Assembly (NCBI GenBank): GCA_024278775.1
Contig: JAJRSP010000180.1
Coordinates: 1 to 44,656, forward strand
Length of the DNA stretch: 44,656 nucleotides
Origin: Planctomycetota bacterium
GTDB lineage: Bacteria > Planctomycetota > Phycisphaerae > UBA1845
Direction of reading: 5' to 3'
Position 1 is the first letter of the stretch. Each line of letters begins with the position of its first letter. Shown in pieces: positions 7,993-17,160 of the stretch. The position numbers and the translations under genes were made by a program. The notes beneath the pieces are model-generated. The model had not been told where the DNA came from, searched no databases, and saw nothing but the letters and a program-made list of their open reading frames with translations.

Positions 7993-8874
7993 TCAACCGT
8001 CCAGCGGAAGGGCCTCGGCCAGTTCGACACGCGGTACCGCGCCCCTCAAACGGGCACCGCCGATAGCTGGATCATGCGGAAACGCCAGGGCTACCCCGCC
8101 GGACAGGCAACGATCATAAATGGCCTCTTTCTCGGCGATCGTCACCAATGGCTCCACATCGTACGCCATAACCCAGGTCGGCCGCACATGGTGGGCCGTG
8201 GGTGTGATATCTCCCACAAAAAGCAGGCGATGATCGCCCGTCCCAAACACAGGGTGGATCTGATAGGGCGTGTGCCCGCTGGACACATACCAACTCAACC
8301 CCGGAAATGAACCATCAAGCCAGACCGACGCCTCCGAATCCACGAAACGAAGCAGACGAGCCGCCTCAAGCGTTTCAAAGTCTTCCCGCAGAAAGGAAGC
8401 CCGGTCCTTCGATGCAGGTCGCTGTGCGTGCTCCCAGTGCTTCCTGTGAACCCAATGAACGGCACCGGGATACCTCGGAACTGTCTCGCCGCCCGGCTCG
8501 TCCCGCCAGTCGGTCATCCCACCCGCATGATCAAAGTGTAAATGGGTAATCACGACATCTGTGACATCTTCGTGACGGCAACCAAGACTGGCCAGCGCAT
8601 CAGGAATGGCCGAAGCGTGTGTGGTGATCCCAAACCGCGCTGCTTTTTCGGCGGACCACTTCGCACCGCAGCCCGTATCCACCAAAATCACCCGTCCCGC
8701 GGCGCGATTGACCGCGATCAGTGTTCGAGTGGCCAGCAAAATCCGATTCTGCTCGTCCACGTCCACCAACGGCTCCCACAGCACCTTGGGCACGACGCCG
8801 AACATCGCGCCGCCATCCAGGCGAATGGTCCCGTTGACCACGGAGATAATCTCGTAGGGGTGTACCGAGAACAT
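7993..8874 (-). CDS. Metallo-beta-lactamase-fold hydrolase
   Basis: Cytoplasmic zinc hydrolase of 293 residues. The metal-binding motif HLHFDHAGG is at 111-119; further likely ligands are His180-region SSGHTPYQIHPV and the Asp in LLFVGDI (first and second metal sites). The order and spacing resemble the lactonase branch (N-acyl homoserine lactone or quinolactone hydrolases) more than beta-lactamases, but the true substrate cannot be told. It has no signal peptide. The gene is transcribed away from the acyltransferase gene, and the 115-base spacer must carry both promoters. A convergent terminator from the peptide gene lies just past its stop. Confidence 0.9.
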   Translation of the reverse strand: MFSVHPYEIISVVNGTIRLDGGAMFGVVPKVLWEPLVDVDEQNRILLATRTLIAVNRAAGRVILVDTGCGAKWSAEKAARFGITTHASAIPDALASLGCRHEDVTDVVITHLHFDHAGGMTDWRDEPGGETVPRYPGAVHWVHRKHWEHAQRPASKDRASFLREDFETLEAARLLRFVDSEASVWLDGSFPGLSWYVSSGHTPYQIHPVFGTGDHRLLFVGDITPTAHHVRPTWVMAYDVEPLVTIAEKEAIYDRCLSGGVALAFPHDPAIGGARLRGAVPRVELAEALPLDG

Positions 8875-8989
8875 ACCACGAGTTTATCCGCGAACGTAAG
8901 ATTTGCACGCCCGAGACCGCCCGACCACAATAGGCGAAGGAATCGCGCCGAACGCTCGGCGGGCGGGGCACGAGGATCTCCCTGAAAGC

Positions 8990-9943
8990 ATGACACAAAC
9001 GGCCACCACAGATCAACCGGTGTCGGAGACACGTACCGCCGCCAAGCCCTCCGGGCTATCCACGTGGGAGTGGCTGTCGTTTTCGACTACCCACGCGGTG
9101 GTGTCGGCTATGCTGGCGGTCCTGTCGCTTCGCGGTCTCTATCACTTCGGCTGCATGTTCGGCACGGCCGAATACCTCATCAACTTCAAACGAAGACGCC
9201 GCTTCGTCAGAGCGCTGACCAAAATCCTCGAACGCAAGCCGACTCGGGACGAGCGGCGAAAATGGACTCACCAGTTCTTCAAAGAAACACGCTGCGATAA
9301 GCTGTTTTATCTCATCCTTGATCGGCTTCCCCGTGAACAGGCGGCCGACCTGCTGACCATGACCAACGAACCACTCCTGCGGGAGTGTGTGGAGCGGAAG
9401 CACGGGGTTTTCTTCGCCCTGAGCCACCTCGGCAGTCAACACATCGTAGGCGTGCTGCTGGGGATGAAGGGCTACAAGGTCTCGGGCGTGCGTGATCGAA
9501 ACGAAAGCGGACTCCGCCGGTTTGTGCAGGATCGCCTGGATCGCCGAGAAGGAGCGAGCGGACGCGTGCGGATGCTCTTCGCCGACGGCTTCGCCCGCGA
9601 CATTTTCCGCTGCTACCGCGACGGGTGCATCATGGGCAGCGCACTCGACGTCAACCGGCTACGCGGGGAAAACCAAAAGGCGGAGTACGCGGACATGTTT
9701 GGCGAGAAACGCCCGATCCTCACCACCCCCATGCGTATCGCCCTTCGATGCAAGGCACCGGTTCTCCACGGCTTCGTCGTTCACGAGTCTCACTTTCGTT
9801 ATCGGTTTGAGTTAATCGGTATGCTGATCGATCCGGAGACCGTAGAAGACGAAGAGACGGCCGTCCAGAAAGCAGCTCAAACATATGCCCACCATCTGGA
9901 AGCGAAACTCAAAGCCCGACCCAGCCTGATCACGAGGATTTAG
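8990..9943 (+). CDS. LpxL-like lysophospholipid/lipid A acyltransferase
   Basis: Membrane-associated acyltransferase of the lipid A late-acylation family, 317 residues from this start. A hydrophobic stretch at about 36-58 would anchor it to the inner membrane. The active-site region reads FFALSHLGSQH (141-151), where the family normally has H-x4-D/E; here the sixth position is His151, not an acid. Downstream FADGF, and IMGSALDVNR stand where the family has its substrate block. An upstream TTG/GTG-initiated extension to 8903 would overlap the divergent promoter region and adds residues of no character, so the ATG at 8990 is preferred. It is 13 bases upstream of the gamma-glutamyltransferase gene, so the two are co-transcribed. 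Lipid A modification is the likely role. Confidence 0.82.
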   Translation: MTQTATTDQPVSETRTAAKPSGLSTWEWLSFSTTHAVVSAMLAVLSLRGLYHFGCMFGTAEYLINFKRRRRFVRALTKILERKPTRDERRKWTHQFFKETRCDKLFYLILDRLPREQAADLLTMTNEPLLRECVERKHGVFFALSHLGSQHIVGVLLGMKGYKVSGVRDRNESGLRRFVQDRLDRREGASGRVRMLFADGFARDIFRCYRDGCIMGSALDVNRLRGENQKAEYADMFGEKRPILTTPMRIALRCKAPVLHGFVVHESHFRYRFELIGMLIDPETVEDEETAVQKAAQTYAHHLEAKLKARPSLITRI

Positions 9944-9956
9944 CGAGGACACGCTG

Positions 9957-11669
9957 ATGCGAACCTGTGGCCTGACGATCTCTTTGACGTTCGTGCTCTG
10001 CGTACCACCGCCGACGCTGGCCGGCGGCGGCGACCGCATCACCGGACGATCATTCGCGATGCGGTCCGAGGTCATCGCCCGACACGGCATGGCCGCCACG
10101 AGCCAGCCGCTCGTCACGCAGATCGCCATCGACATCTTGAAACGCGGCGGCACGGCCGTGGACGCGGCCATCGCCGCCAACGCCGCACTCGGGCTGATGG
10201 AACCGACCGGCAGCGGCATCGGCGGTGACCTCTTCGCGATCGTCTGGGATCACAAATCGCAAAAACTATACGGGCTAAACGCCAGCGGCCGTAGTCCGTA
10301 CGGCTTGTCGATGGATGAGCTGCGATCCCAGTGCCCCGGCGATATGATCCCGCCGTTTGGCCCGTTGCCGGTCACGGTACCGGGAGCGGTTGACGGCTGG
10401 TTTGAACTGCATGACCGGTTCGGCAAGCTGCCCATGTCCGACCTGCTCGCGCCGGCCATCCGCTACGCGCGAGAGGGGTTCCCACTTAGCGAACTGATCG
10501 CGTACTACTGGGGGCGTGGCAGCCGCGTGCTCAAGGACCAACCCGGCTTCGCTCCGGTCTATCGGCCCGGCGGCCAAACGCCCGCCAAGGGCGACATCTT
10601 CCAAAACCCGGCGCTGGCCAGCACGCTGGAGACGATCGCACGCGGCGGACGCGACGCCTTCTATCGCGGCGCACTCACCGAGCGCATGGTGTCGTTCTGC
10701 GAGCGCGTCGGGTGTTACCTCCGCATGAAGGACTTCGCCGAGCACACCTCCACCTGGGTCGAGCCGGTATCGACCAACTACCGCGGGTACGAAGTGTGGG
10801 AGCTGCCGCCGAACGGACAGGGCATCGCGGCGCTGCAGATGCTGAACATTATAGAGGGGTTTGACCTCCACGCGATGGGGCACAACTCGGCCGACTACCT
10901 CCACACGCTGGTCGAGGCGAAAAAAATCGTCTATGAGGATCGCGCGCGGTTCTACGCGGATATGGACTTCGCCGACGTACCTGTGGCAGCGCTGATCTCC
11001 AAGGCATACGCGGCCAAGCGCCGCGCACTCATCCGGCCACGGCGTGCGCGGCGCAAGATCAACGCGGGCGATCCGAAACTGTCACATGGTGACACCGTGT
11101 ACCTGACGGTGGCCGACAATGACCGCAACATGGTCTCGCTGATTCAGAGCAACTATCGCGGCTTCGGCTCGGGGCTCGTGCCGGACGGGCTGGGGTTTGT
11201 GTTTCAAGATCGCGGGCAGCTCTTTTCGCTCGATAAAAACCACGCCAACGCCTACGCCCCGCACAAACGCCCGTTTCATACGATCATCCCGGGCTTCGTC
11301 ACAAGGAACGGCAAACCCTGGCTCAGCTTCGGCGTGATGGGCGGTGACATGCAGCCGCAGGGGCACGTGCAGGTGCTCTGCAACCTGATCGACTTCGGCA
11401 TGAACGTGCAGGAAGCGGGTGACGCGGCCCGGTTTCACCATCACGGCTCGTCAGAACCGACCGGCACGATAATGACCGACGGCGGCTGGCTCGCGCTCGA
11501 ATCGGGCGTGAGTCTGGAAGCGCGCCGCGGGCTGACCCAGCGCGGCCACCGCGTCCGGTTTGAGTCCGGCGGCTTCGGCGGCTACCAGGCCATCCGCTAC
11601 GACGCCACACGCGACATCTACATCGGCGCATCCGAATCCCGCAAGGACGGCCAAGCAGCGGGGTATTGA
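9957..11669 (+). CDS. ggt: Gamma-glutamyltransferase family protein (secreted)
   Basis: N-terminal nucleophile hydrolase that splits gamma-glutamyl bonds (glutathione and related compounds) after self-cleavage into two subunits. The 570 residues begin with a signal peptide (about 1-22, ending TLAGGG), so it works outside the cytoplasm. Motifs: MAATSQPLVTQIA with GGTAVDAAIAANAALG (64-79), GSGIGGDLFA, VPGAVDGW and the cleavage site GDTVYLTVAD where Thr380 is the expected nucleophile of the small subunit. The usual oxyanion GG pair appears as MGGDMQPQGH. A GAGGAC ribosome binding site lies before the ATG. It is 13 bases from the acyltransferase stop. Gamma-glutamyl specificity is assumed; related enzymes act on cephalosporin side chains. 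Confidence 0.92.
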   Translation: MRTCGLTISLTFVLCVPPPTLAGGGDRITGRSFAMRSEVIARHGMAATSQPLVTQIAIDILKRGGTAVDAAIAANAALGLMEPTGSGIGGDLFAIVWDHKSQKLYGLNASGRSPYGLSMDELRSQCPGDMIPPFGPLPVTVPGAVDGWFELHDRFGKLPMSDLLAPAIRYAREGFPLSELIAYYWGRGSRVLKDQPGFAPVYRPGGQTPAKGDIFQNPALASTLETIARGGRDAFYRGALTERMVSFCERVGCYLRMKDFAEHTSTWVEPVSTNYRGYEVWELPPNGQGIAALQMLNIIEGFDLHAMGHNSADYLHTLVEAKKIVYEDRARFYADMDFADVPVAALISKAYAAKRRALIRPRRARRKINAGDPKLSHGDTVYLTVADNDRNMVSLIQSNYRGFGSGLVPDGLGFVFQDRGQLFSLDKNHANAYAPHKRPFHTIIPGFVTRNGKPWLSFGVMGGDMQPQGHVQVLCNLIDFGMNVQEAGDAARFHHHGSSEPTGTIMTDGGWLALESGVSLEARRGLTQRGHRVRFESGGFGGYQAIRYDATRDIYIGASESRKDGQAAGY

Positions 11670-11733
11670 ACGCAGAGCCTGACCGCTTGAAAATCAACCA
11701 CGGCCGCTCGGGACAAAGAAACACTTCGAAGCG

Positions 11734-13746
11734 TCAAAACAGAGGCAGGTCGCCATCCTGCTCACCTGAGCACTCTGAAGTATCGTCCGCGGCTGTTTTT
11801 GCCTGCTGGATTTCGTAGTCCAATAGGAACATCCACTTTACAACCTGCTGCCGGATCGTCTTCAGCTCCTCGACATGTCTCTGTGTAAGCTGATTGCCAC
11901 TTTCCGGATGTGCCGACGGATTGCGGATTTTCCGGCTCCAGTCTTGGATAACTTTGAAGGATGTCTTGGATGGGCGCTCGAAACCTGACTGTGATAGTAT
12001 TCGCTGGAATTCTGCCCACGTCCGATCATGCTTCAAGATGCGATCGCAATCCAGCAACATTAGGTGCTGCGTGAAATCGCTGACCGACTCAATCTTTTTT
12101 GACTTGCACTTTGCCATGTCTTCGGTACTCTTCCGAACTTTTTCTGGGACGCAGTCAACATACCAAGTGTTGCCAAACCAATGACATAGAGCCTTGCCCA
12201 CAAATGTTCGCAACAGAAGCTCGCATTGATCACTCAAGCTTCGAACCTCTGTCCGTAGTCCGTTTGCCCCAAACACATCGTACAGTTCGCGAACGGCTAG
12301 CCGCTCGACCTGCTCGGCAATCAGCTGCGGGCCGTACGCATCTTCAAAGATCGCGTTGAGAACACACCTTCGCCAAGCCGAAGGCCCCTCAGTTTCTACT
12401 TCCCAATCACGCATCGCCCAGCCCAAGCGATCGCGTTCGAGCAGATCCTCCAAAGTCAGATTCTGACCGACCATTGGAAACGCCCAGTCATGACGTTGGG
12501 TCAATATACGATGGGAAAACTGATCCGTGCGATCCCAATTTAGTCTGATGAGTGATTGTTCGTAGTCCCAACTTTCTTCGGCTTCCGACAAAGCATCGCA
12601 TTGATTGTGAAACATATCCAACGCCACATCCCAGAGCGTTTGTCCCACACTTCCCTCAATATCTTGACCAGTTGCAGTGCCCTTTGGAATTATTGCCAGA
12701 AGCATGTCTCGTGGGACGGGAATGGGAGTGTAGGCTCGTAGCGTTTTTCTTCCAGTCCACCATTCATCAAGTGCGACAAGGCTTTCCCAGGAACTGTGTT
12801 CCTCCGGCGGCCACACCGGGCTAAAGACTAGGCATGAATCATGCTCATCTCTTAGAGCACAGAGCCGTTCGTAGACAATCGGAAGCATCCACGAACGACT
12901 GAGCGCCATGAGCATTCTCTTGTCGCCTGATAAACTCGATCCATAAACAGCGGCACCAATCCATGCCTCCGATGGCGCTCTGGTTCGGGGGAATGCGCCA
13001 TCCAGGTCCGCAATAGTATCCGTCCAATCCGAGTGCCCAACATACCAATGCAACTTGAGGAGTCTTGCTACGAACTCAATGGCCTCGGAATATCCCTGGA
13101 CGAGGGCTCGAATCGCCAGCGGATCACCGATCGACTGTTTTCGTGCGGATTCCGCAACACATTTGGCGAGACTCGCGTACAAATCAGGGACTTGTGATCG
13201 CTGAAGACGAATAAGCATTTGTCGGTTTTCGGAAAGCCAGGAGCCAAAATCAAAGCGCCCTGGACCGTGCAACTGCCGGGGTGCCGTGTCCGAGGGTGCA
13301 AGGTCTGGGTACGAAGCGACCAGACCCGGTTTTAGTTGAAACGCAATACTTTGTGTAAACCTACGGTCCCGATCCACCAGTTCCTGGTACCTTTTCCGAG
13401 CTTGTTTCAACTCATCTGAAAGCGGTTCAAGTTCGTTGGAGGGAACAAATGATATCGGGCTGTGGGAAGCGTCGGGACACCTAACTGACGCAAATGGGAG
13501 CCAACAATCCCAGTCACCATACGGATACGGCAAATGGGCTTCTAGATTCCACTGATGGTGGTCCTCAACTAGTCTTAGACCATCGAAGTGTGAGCGAGGC
13601 CCATTCTCTTCATCCGTCTCATCGTGCATGCTCAGTGCTGCTGATAGCGGACTACGAACAAACTGGAGAATTGCTTCGCCATAGTAACCTGAAGGGCTAC
13701 TCAACAGAGGAACAGGTTGAACACGATCTTTGTCATCCATTTGCAT
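11734..13746 (-). CDS. Large orphan protein with C-terminal HEPN motif
   Basis: A 670-residue protein I cannot place in a named family. It is soluble, rich in Trp and charged residues, without signal peptide or membrane segment. The C-terminal part (about 540-650) is helical and contains WSRKIRNPSAHP: Arg608-Asn609 ... His613 is an exact R-x4-H, the catalytic signature of HEPN ribonucleases, in the Swt1-like context 'W-x-x-x-I-R-N-x-x-x-H-P'. The chain ends in GDLPLF, which looks like a sliding-clamp-binding peptide. The gene is visibly AT-richer (near 52 percent GC in a sampled stretch against about 62 in ggt), which suggests transfer. AAGGA lies eight bases before the ATG. It lies 101 bases after the epimerase gene, convergent with ggt. 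A defence or toxin role is inference. Confidence 0.75.
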   Translation of the reverse strand: MQMDDKDRVQPVPLLSSPSGYYGEAILQFVRSPLSAALSMHDETDEENGPRSHFDGLRLVEDHHQWNLEAHLPYPYGDWDCWLPFASVRCPDASHSPISFVPSNELEPLSDELKQARKRYQELVDRDRRFTQSIAFQLKPGLVASYPDLAPSDTAPRQLHGPGRFDFGSWLSENRQMLIRLQRSQVPDLYASLAKCVAESARKQSIGDPLAIRALVQGYSEAIEFVARLLKLHWYVGHSDWTDTIADLDGAFPRTRAPSEAWIGAAVYGSSLSGDKRMLMALSRSWMLPIVYERLCALRDEHDSCLVFSPVWPPEEHSSWESLVALDEWWTGRKTLRAYTPIPVPRDMLLAIIPKGTATGQDIEGSVGQTLWDVALDMFHNQCDALSEAEESWDYEQSLIRLNWDRTDQFSHRILTQRHDWAFPMVGQNLTLEDLLERDRLGWAMRDWEVETEGPSAWRRCVLNAIFEDAYGPQLIAEQVERLAVRELYDVFGANGLRTEVRSLSDQCELLLRTFVGKALCHWFGNTWYVDCVPEKVRKSTEDMAKCKSKKIESVSDFTQHLMLLDCDRILKHDRTWAEFQRILSQSGFERPSKTSFKVIQDWSRKIRNPSAHPESGNQLTQRHVEELKTIRQQVVKWMFLLDYEIQQAKTAADDTSECSGEQDGDLPLF

Positions 13747-13847
13747 TGGCCGAATCCTTACGCTACGCCTCCTTTACGAACTGCCCAGTAGGCGAAGATG
13801 AAAAACCGCTGCTCCCGACACATGCCGTACGAAAACCACCGGTCGCT

Positions 13848-14774
13848 CTACAAACTCCCGCTCTCGCGCCACCAGGCAATCGTCTTGGCGAGGCCTCCCG
13901 GCAGCAGAGTTTTCGGCTCGTAGCCTAACAGCTTTCGCGCCTTGCCGATGTCGGCCACGTAGCGCGTGACCTCTCCCGGTCGCGTGGGTTCGTACGTCAC
14001 GTCCGGCGTTTTTCCCAACTCGGCCGAGACGATCTCGACCACATTCACCAGCGTGGCACCCGTGCCGCAGGCCAGGTTGATCGTCTCGTTCGTCACACGG
14101 CCAGACGTCAGCGCGTCCAGCCCGGCCACAATCCCGCCGACGCAATCATCCACGTAGGTAAAATCAAGCACCTTCTCTTTGCCGAACACGGTGATCGGTT
14201 GATCGCGATGAATCCGGTCGATAAACAACGGGATCACGCGTTCCATGCGGGCCGCGTCGTTGTCAAACCGCCCATACACATTGCTAAACCGAAACACCAG
14301 AAACGGCAGATCATAACACTGAGCATACGAATAAATGAGCGCCTCACCGGCGATTTTGCTCGCGCTATAGGGGCTTTCCGCGACGACGAAGTCGGCCGAC
14401 GCCTCATGCGTGATGTGCTGGTGGATGTCGCCATAGACCTCTCGCGAGCTACCGAAAATGATCGGGAGCTTATTCCGGCGGCAGTAGTCGAGCGTGGTAA
14501 ACAGCATCGAGATATTGTCCATCGCCCGCTCGGGGTGCTCGACCAACTCGAAAACCTTGGCGTTGGCCGCAAGATGCAAGACGGCGTCGAACGGCGCACC
14601 GTCCGGCATGTCAGCATCAGACGCCCGGGTGAGATCGAGCGTGAGGGCGCGGATGCGGTCCGTCCAGGCGTTTGGCCTCTTGTCGATGCCGAGCACGGTA
14701 TCGCCGCGATCGATCAGCCGTAGCGCCGTGTTCGTACCGATCTGCCCACTGCTTCCGGTGATGAGTACGTTCAT
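13848..14774 (-). CDS. NAD-dependent nucleotide-sugar epimerase/dehydratase
   Basis: Extended short-chain dehydrogenase of 308 residues acting on an NDP-sugar. Rossmann motif TGSSGQIG at 6-13, catalytic Tyr136 and Lys140 in YSASK with the Ser-rich FGSSREVYG ahead, and FRFSNVYG plus DFTYVDDCVGGI in the substrate half. These match the UDP-glucose 4-epimerase-like branch, but the exact sugar cannot be told. It follows gmhA and hldE on the same strand (gap 124 bases), so a part in lipopolysaccharide core or other surface glycan synthesis is likely. The ATG has GAGGG very close upstream (three to four bases). Confidence 0.92.
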   Translation of the reverse strand: MNVLITGSSGQIGTNTALRLIDRGDTVLGIDKRPNAWTDRIRALTLDLTRASDADMPDGAPFDAVLHLAANAKVFELVEHPERAMDNISMLFTTLDYCRRNKLPIIFGSSREVYGDIHQHITHEASADFVVAESPYSASKIAGEALIYSYAQCYDLPFLVFRFSNVYGRFDNDAARMERVIPLFIDRIHRDQPITVFGKEKVLDFTYVDDCVGGIVAGLDALTSGRVTNETINLACGTGATLVNVVEIVSAELGKTPDVTYEPTRPGEVTRYVADIGKARKLLGYEPKTLLPGGLAKTIAWWRESGSL

Positions 14775-14898
14775 AAACCCTCTCGGCTGGGTGCCGGGTG
14801 GCCCATGGCTTTAACCACTACTTGCCTACGGCATGCAATAGCATGCCCACTCGTCGAGTCCCCTCCTCTTCGGAAGTGGGGCACCCAACCCGACCGCC

Positions 14899-15480
14899 CT
14901 ACCCACTCGCTGAATCACTCGCGTAGTGCCGTTCGATTCGGTCGCAGATCAGATGGTACGCCAGTTGGTGCATCTCTTGCACGCGATCGCTGGCCGTGTG
15001 ATCCGCGAGGAAACAGTAGTCGCAGAAGCGTTTCAGTGTGCCGCCGCTTCGCCCGGAAAACCCTACAATCACAGCACCGCAGGCCTTGGCCGCCTCCAGC
15101 GCGGCGATCACATTGGGCGACGTACCCGACACGCTCAGCGCCCATACGATGTCACGCGCTGTCACTAACGCCTGCACCTGACGAGAAAAACAGGCCTCAC
15201 CGCCAACGTCATTCACGACAGCCGTCAACACGGAGGTGTCCGTGGTCAGGGCGATCGCGGGCAGCGCCTTTCGATCCACCTTAAACCGACCCACCAGTTC
15301 GGCCGCGATGTGCTGCGCGTCGGCGGCGCTGCCTCCGTTACCCCACACGTAGAGCTTACCGCCGGACTCGAAGCACGCGATCACCCGGTCGGCAATCTGC
15401 GCGAGCAGGTCTATCTGGCGTGTGGCCGCCTCCACCACCCGTACATGCTCGGCGATCTGATCTTTCATGGAGTCTGGCAC
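14899..15480 (-). CDS. gmhA: Phosphoheptose isomerase (SIS domain)
   Basis: Turns sedoheptulose 7-phosphate into D-glycero-D-manno-heptose 7-phosphate, the first step to ADP-heptose. The 193 residues are of family length. SIS signatures: YVWGNGGSAADAQHIAAELVGRF near 44-66, SVLTAVVNDVG, SVSGTSPNVIAALEAAK and the terminal HQLAYHLICDRIE, all typical of GmhA. The start is GTG with GGGGAG seven bases upstream; an ATG four codons later is the alternative. It lies 14 bases after hldE, so they form one operon. Confidence 0.95.
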   Translation of the reverse strand: MPDSMKDQIAEHVRVVEAATRQIDLLAQIADRVIACFESGGKLYVWGNGGSAADAQHIAAELVGRFKVDRKALPAIALTTDTSVLTAVVNDVGGEACFSRQVQALVTARDIVWALSVSGTSPNVIAALEAAKACGAVIVGFSGRSGGTLKRFCDYCFLADHTASDRVQEMHQLAYHLICDRIERHYASDSASG

Positions 15481-15494
15481 GACCTTGCTCCCCG

Positions 15495-16976
15495 TTACTT
15501 CTCGCCACGAATACGGTCGATGAGGCCGGACGTGCTACGCCCTTTCAGCAGCGGCACCAGCACGACGCGGCCTCCGTTTTTCTCTACAAAAGCCGCCCCG
15601 ACCACGCCCTTACCGGCCCAGTCCTCACCCTTCACCAACACGTCGGGCCGCAGCTTGCGGATCAACGCTTCCGGCGTGGGCTCCTCAAACCCGACAACGT
15701 AATCCACGCACGACATCGCCGAGAGCACGCTCGCCCGATCCGCGAACTCATTGACCGGTCGATCATCACCCTTACCCAGGCCGCGCACGGAGGCGTCGCT
15801 ATTCAGCCCCACCACCAACAGGGAGCCTTGCTTCCTGGCCTTTTTGAGATAGTCCACGTGCCCGGCGTGGAGAATATCGAAGCAGCCGTTGGTAAACACA
15901 CACGTTTCGCCACGGTCGCGTCGTAGCTGCAACTCCGCGACGAGTTCATCCACGCTGCGCAGTTTTCCGTTTCGATCGCGGTCTTCCAGACGAAGCTCCG
16001 CAAGAATCTCATTGGCCGAGATCGGCACGCAACCGAATTTCTCCACCTCCAACCCGCCGGCGACATTCGCTAGCTTGGCCGCCTCCACCACATCCGCCCC
16101 GCAGGCGATGGCGGCCGCCAGCATCGCCAGCACCGCATCCCCCGCCCCGGTGTTGTCGTAGACGCTCCGTGGCACCGTCGGCAGATGGTGGGGCTTCTCC
16201 CCCTTTTTTACCACGACGGAACCGTCGCGATCGACCGTGGCCACGACCGCCTGAAAACCGCAGCTCGCCAGCAAAGACGAGGCCCCCGCGGCGACCTCCT
16301 CAATCGAGGCGAGTCGGCGACCGACGGCCATCGAAAGCTCATCTCGGTTCGGCGTGATGATATCGGCCCCGCGATACCTCGCGTAGTCATCCAGCCGCGC
16401 AGGATCCACCAACACCGGTTTGCCGGCGTGCTGCGCGGCCGCCATGATGGTGTGTGCAATCGGCTCCGACACGACGCCCTTGTCGTAATCCTCCAGACAC
16501 ACGACGTCGCAGGAATCGATTGTTCCAAGCACCTTATCGAGTAGCGCTGTGGCAGTCGCTTCCGAAAGCGGACCGGCCTCTTCTTCATCCACGCGGAGCA
16601 ACTGCTGTCGGTGTCGGTGTTGAGCCAGCCCGACCATGCGCGTCTTGGTGGTGGTCGGCCGACTCGCATCGACGGCCACACCGGAAATATCCACACCGAG
16701 GTCTTCGAGCAGTGGGCGTAACGTCTCACCGTGAGCATCCGCGCCGGCGACGCCGCAACAAGACACCTCGCACCCCAGCGCCCGAAGACACGCGGCCACA
16801 TTGCCACTGCCTCCGACGGCATCCCGGGTCTCCACAACGCGCAAGACCGGCACGGGGGCTTCCGGACTGATTCGTTCGGCGTCTCCAAACACGTAGCAAT
16901 CGAGAATCAGATCGCCGACCAGGAGCACCCGCTTCTCGGACAGTGCGTGTACGTAATGACTCAGATCGTTCGGCAT
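15495..16976 (-). CDS. hldE: Bifunctional heptose kinase / ADP-heptose synthase
   Basis: Cytoplasmic enzyme that phosphorylates heptose 7-phosphate at C1 and later adds AMP to heptose 1-phosphate. The 493 residues hold both halves: PfkB-type sugar kinase (about 1-325; GDLILDCY, VGGSGNVA, and the ATP/anion-hole motif DNTGAGDAVLA) and a nucleotidyltransferase (about 345-493) with FTNGCFDILHAGHVDYL, the HxGH motif, and KGEDWAGK. GmhB, the phosphatase needed between the two steps, is not in the window. First gene of the run hldE-gmhA-epimerase. Confidence 0.97.
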   Translation of the reverse strand: MPNDLSHYVHALSEKRVLLVGDLILDCYVFGDAERISPEAPVPVLRVVETRDAVGGSGNVAACLRALGCEVSCCGVAGADAHGETLRPLLEDLGVDISGVAVDASRPTTTKTRMVGLAQHRHRQQLLRVDEEEAGPLSEATATALLDKVLGTIDSCDVVCLEDYDKGVVSEPIAHTIMAAAQHAGKPVLVDPARLDDYARYRGADIITPNRDELSMAVGRRLASIEEVAAGASSLLASCGFQAVVATVDRDGSVVVKKGEKPHHLPTVPRSVYDNTGAGDAVLAMLAAAIACGADVVEAAKLANVAGGLEVEKFGCVPISANEILAELRLEDRDRNGKLRSVDELVAELQLRRDRGETCVFTNGCFDILHAGHVDYLKKARKQGSLLVVGLNSDASVRGLGKGDDRPVNEFADRASVLSAMSCVDYVVGFEEPTPEALIRKLRPDVLVKGEDWAGKGVVGAAFVEKNGGRVVLVPLLKGRSTSGLIDRIRGEK

Positions 16977-17160
16977 GACTTACCCACACGTGTCCCGGCT
17001 GACCGCCACCACGGTCGTATCCACAAAAACAAAACGCCTTAGCTGTAATGACCGTCGTTCAAGCAAGCGGCATATGGTACGCGCCCGTGTGGATGATCGT
17101 CAAATACGCCGCGTTTGTCGCCGAGCCGATACCGCCAGCAGCAACACTAGGAACGTCACG

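Noticed and set aside
13766..13780. Strong AAAGGAGG site upstream of the HEPN-motif gene
   Set aside because: No start codon lies five to nine bases downstream, so it does not mark a gene; the nearer AAGGA fits the annotated ATG.
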